The position numbers were made by a program, and so were the translations under genes. From Sphingomonas kyeonggiensis (GTDB lineage: Bacteria > Pseudomonadota > Alphaproteobacteria > Sphingomonadales > Sphingomonadaceae), in contig NZ_JACIEH010000001.1 of NCBI RefSeq assembly GCF_014196745.1, positions 1,612,001 to 1,676,000 of the forward strand: a stretch of 64,000 bases of DNA, in the 5' to 3' direction. The notes beneath the pieces were generated by a model. It was not told the origin of the DNA and made no database searches. It was given only the letters and a program-made list of their open reading frames with translations. Numbering within the stretch: the stretch's first letter is position 1; each line of letters starts with the position of its first letter. Of this stretch, positions 61,994 through 64,000 are shown in pieces.

Positions 61994-64000
61994 TCAGGCC
62001 GTCGCGAGCGCTTCCGCCAGCGCGGCCTTGACCGCCTCGAGCGCGTCCGCGCCCTTGTCGCCGTCCGGGCCGCCGCCCTGGGCCATGTCGGGACGGCCAC
62101 CGCCGCCCTGCCCGCCCAGCACTGCCACCGCGACCTTGACCAGGTCCACCGCGCTCGCGCCGATCCCGTCGGTCACGCCGACCGCGACCGAAGCCCTGCC
62201 GTCATTGACCGCGACCAGCGCGACCACGCCCGCGCCGACGCGCTGCTTGGCCTCGTCGACCGCGCCGCGCAGTTCCTTGGGTTCGAGCCCGTCGATCACC
62301 TGGCCGATGAAGTTGATGCCGGCGACCTGCTCCGGACCCGCGGCCTGGGCGGCACCGCCGCCGCCCAGCGCCAGCGCCTTCTTCGCCTCGGCCAGCTCGC
62401 GCTCGAGCTTGCGCCGCTCCTCGACCAGTGCGCCGACACGCGCCACGACGTCGTCGGGCGAGGTCTTGAGCGCCGCAGCCGCCTCGCGCAGCTGCGCGTC
62501 GCGGCCGTTGAGCCACAGCCGCGCGCCTTCGCCGGTCAGCGCCTCGATACGACGCACGCCGCTCGAGACCGCACTCTCCGAGACGATCTTGAAGATCGCG
62601 ATGTCGCCCGTCGCATTGACGTGGGTCCCGCCGCACAGCTCGACCGAGTAGGACGCATCCTCGCCCAGCCCCATCGAGAGCACGCGAACCTCGTCGCCAT
62701 ATTTCTCGCCGAACAGCGCCATGGCGCCCGCGGCGATCGCGTCGTCCGGGGTCATCAGCCGCGTCTCGACCGCGCCGTTATGGCGGATCTGGGCGTTCAC
62801 ATCGGCCTCGATGTCCGCGATGTCCTCGGCGGACAGCGCCGAGGGATGCGAGAAGTCGAAGCGCAGGCGATCGGGCGCCACCAGGCTGCCCTTCTGCGTG
62901 ACATGCCCGCCCAGCCGCTTGCGCAGCGCCGCGTGCAGCAGGTGCGTCGCCGAGTGGTTGGCGCGCACGCGGTCGCGGTGGTTGACGTCGACGGTGAGCT
63001 GCACCGCATCGCCCACGGCGACCTCGCCCGTCTCGATCTTGGCATGATGTGCATGCAGGCGCCCGAGCGGCTTGGAGGTGTCCGCCACCGCCGCACTCAT
63101 CTTGTCGTTAGAGATCACGCCGACATCGCCCATCTGGCCGCCGCTCTCGGCGTAGAAGGGGGTCTGGTTGGTGAGGATCGTCACGCTGTCGCCGGCCGCT
63201 GCCTTGTCGACCTTCGCCCCGTCCTTGACGATCGCCAGCACCTGGCCTTCACCCTGGGTGCCGGCATAGCCGGTGAACTCGGTGCCGCCCAGCTCGTCGG
63301 CCAAATCGTACCACAGCTCTTCCGAAGCCTTTTCGCCCGAGCCCTTCCAGGCTGCGCGCGCGGCATCCTTCTGGCGCTTCATCGCCTCGTCGAAGCCGGC
63401 ACGGTCCACGGTCATGCCCTGGCCGCGGAGCGCATCCTCGGTCAGGTCATAGGGGAAGCCGAACGTGTCGTAGAGCTTGAACGCGGTCTCACCGGGCAGC
63501 GTGCCGCCTTCGCCGATGCCGCCAGTCGCCTCGTCGAGCAGGCGCAGGCCGTTCGCCAGCGTCCGGCGGAAACGGGTCTCCTCCTGCAGCAGGGTCGCCT
63601 CGATCAGCGGCTGTGCGCGGACCAGCTCGGGGAAGGCAGCGCCCATCTCGGCGACCAGCGACGGCACCATGCGGTGCATCAGCGGATCCTTGGCGCCCAG
63701 AAGGTGCGCATGGCGCATCGCGCGGCGCATGATGCGGCGAAGCACATAGCCACGGCCCTCGGCGGCGGGCAGCACGCCATCCGCGATGAGGAAGCCGGCC
63801 GAGCGCAGGTGATCGGCGATCACGCGGTGGCTGGCCTGGTTCTCGCCGGTGGTCGAGGCTCCGGTCAGCGCGCCCGATTCGGCGATCAGCGCCTTGAACG
63901 TGTCGGTATCGTAATTGTCGTGGACGCCCTGGAGGACTGCGGCGACGCGCTCCAGGCCCATGCCCGTGTCGATCGAGGGGCGCGGCAGGTCGCCGATGAT
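61994..64000 (-). CDS. alaS: Alanyl-tRNA synthetase, 5' end outside window
   Basis: The last 668 residues of a class II synthetase. The frame is open through 64000 (upstream of the first in-frame Met it reads [14 protein letters not shown]). Editing-domain motifs [13 protein letters not shown] and [13 protein letters not shown] (zinc ligands) are intact, and the C-terminal oligomerisation domain ends at 61994. It charges tRNA-Ala and deacylates Ser/Gly-tRNA-Ala. Convergent with the paralogue pair. Confidence 0.97.
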   Translation of the reverse strand: MIGDLPRPSIDTGMGLERVAAVLQGVHDNYDTDTFKALIAESGALTGASTTGENQASHRVIADHLRSAGFLIADGVLPAAEGRGYVLRRIMRRAMRHAHLLGAKDPLMHRMVPSLVAEMGAAFPELVRAQPLIEATLLQEETRFRRTLANGLRLLDEATGGIGEGGTLPGETAFKLYDTFGFPYDLTEDALRGQGMTVDRAGFDEAMKRQKDAARAAWKGSGEKASEELWYDLADELGGTEFTGYAGTQGEGQVLAIVKDGAKVDKAAAGDSVTILTNQTPFYAESGGQMGDVGVISNDKMSAAVADTSKPLGRLHAHHAKIETGEVAVGDAVQLTVDVNHRDRVRANHSATHLLHAALRKRLGGHVTQKGSLVAPDRLRFDFSHPSALSAEDIADIEADVNAQIRHNGAVETRLMTPDDAIAAGAMALFGEKYGDEVRVLSMGLGEDASYSVELCGGTHVNATGDIAIFKIVSESAVSSGVRRIEALTGEGARLWLNGRDAQLREAAAALKTSPDDVVARVGALVEERRKLERELAEAKKALALGGGGAAQAAGPEQVAGINFIGQVIDGLEPKELRGAVDEAKQRVGAGVVALVAVNDGRASVAVGVTDGIGASAVDLVKVAVAVLGGQGGGGRPDMAQGGGPDGDKGADALEAVKAALAEALATA

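Noticed and set aside
1..64000. CRISPR arrays, rRNA genes, replication origin, complete prophage
   Set aside because: No regularly spaced direct repeats, no rRNA-like sequence, and no DnaA-box cluster or phage structural genes were seen.

Overview
The window looks like a chromosomal segment of an alphaproteobacterium of the order Sphingomonadales, most likely Sphingomonas or a close relative. The evidence is the high GC content, four TonB-dependent receptors, the local gene orders dacC-holB-metG-tatD and rpsB-tsf...pyrH-frr-uppS-cdsA-dxr-rseP-bamA-ompH-fabZ, and the absence of lpxD, lpxA and lpxB from the last block. That absence fits sphingomonads, whose outer membranes carry glycosphingolipids instead of lipopolysaccharide.

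Region 1 (1-7.4 kb) is accessory. Three overlapping minus-strand genes encode a Clp-type AAA+ unfoldase whose N-terminal AAA-like half has no Walker A, a minimal radical-SAM enzyme, and a giant protein that runs off the left edge (zinc ribbons, degenerate kinase domain, DUF4011-like region, SF1-type P-loop). A small secreted SH3 protein is divergent. I do not recognise this as a named system, and it is the best candidate for something undescribed. Region 2 (7.7-9.9 kb) is a lower-GC insertion. It carries an ISNCY-type DDE transposase whose reading frame continues into a KdpE-like winged-helix domain, beside the 3' remnant of another gene.

Region 3 (10-18.6 kb) is a cell-surface signalling and uptake locus. 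A TonB receptor and a secreted PHP phosphoesterase (minus strand) stand opposite an ECF sigma factor, a FecR-type anti-sigma factor and a paralogous receptor with an STN signalling domain. Region 4 (18.8-28.7 kb) is a housekeeping block: metG-tatD-MBL-aspartic protease, holB, dacC, a SPOR/RlpA-like protein, an MltB-type transglycosylase and tRNA-Ser(UGA). It is interrupted by REP-like repeats and small lineage genes, and tmk is missing from its usual place. Region 5 (28.7-36.6 kb) holds a TPR protein, a third TonB receptor with a long leader, a CHASE3 chemoreceptor, a DUF2332 protein and a PilZ protein.

Region 6 (36.7-50.5 kb) is the ribosome/envelope superoperon on the minus strand, with a GH84 enzyme gene lodged between tsf and pyrH. 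Region 7 (50.8-55.2 kb) has a small membrane protein behind a near-perfect SOS box, phosphatidylserine synthase and decarboxylase, a PmtA-like methyltransferase and NADP-isocitrate dehydrogenase. Region 8 (55.2-64 kb) has a fourth TonB receptor with a lipoprotein-free exported partner, a CPA2 antiporter with an RCK domain, two tandem paralogous secreted proteins, and alaS running off the right edge.
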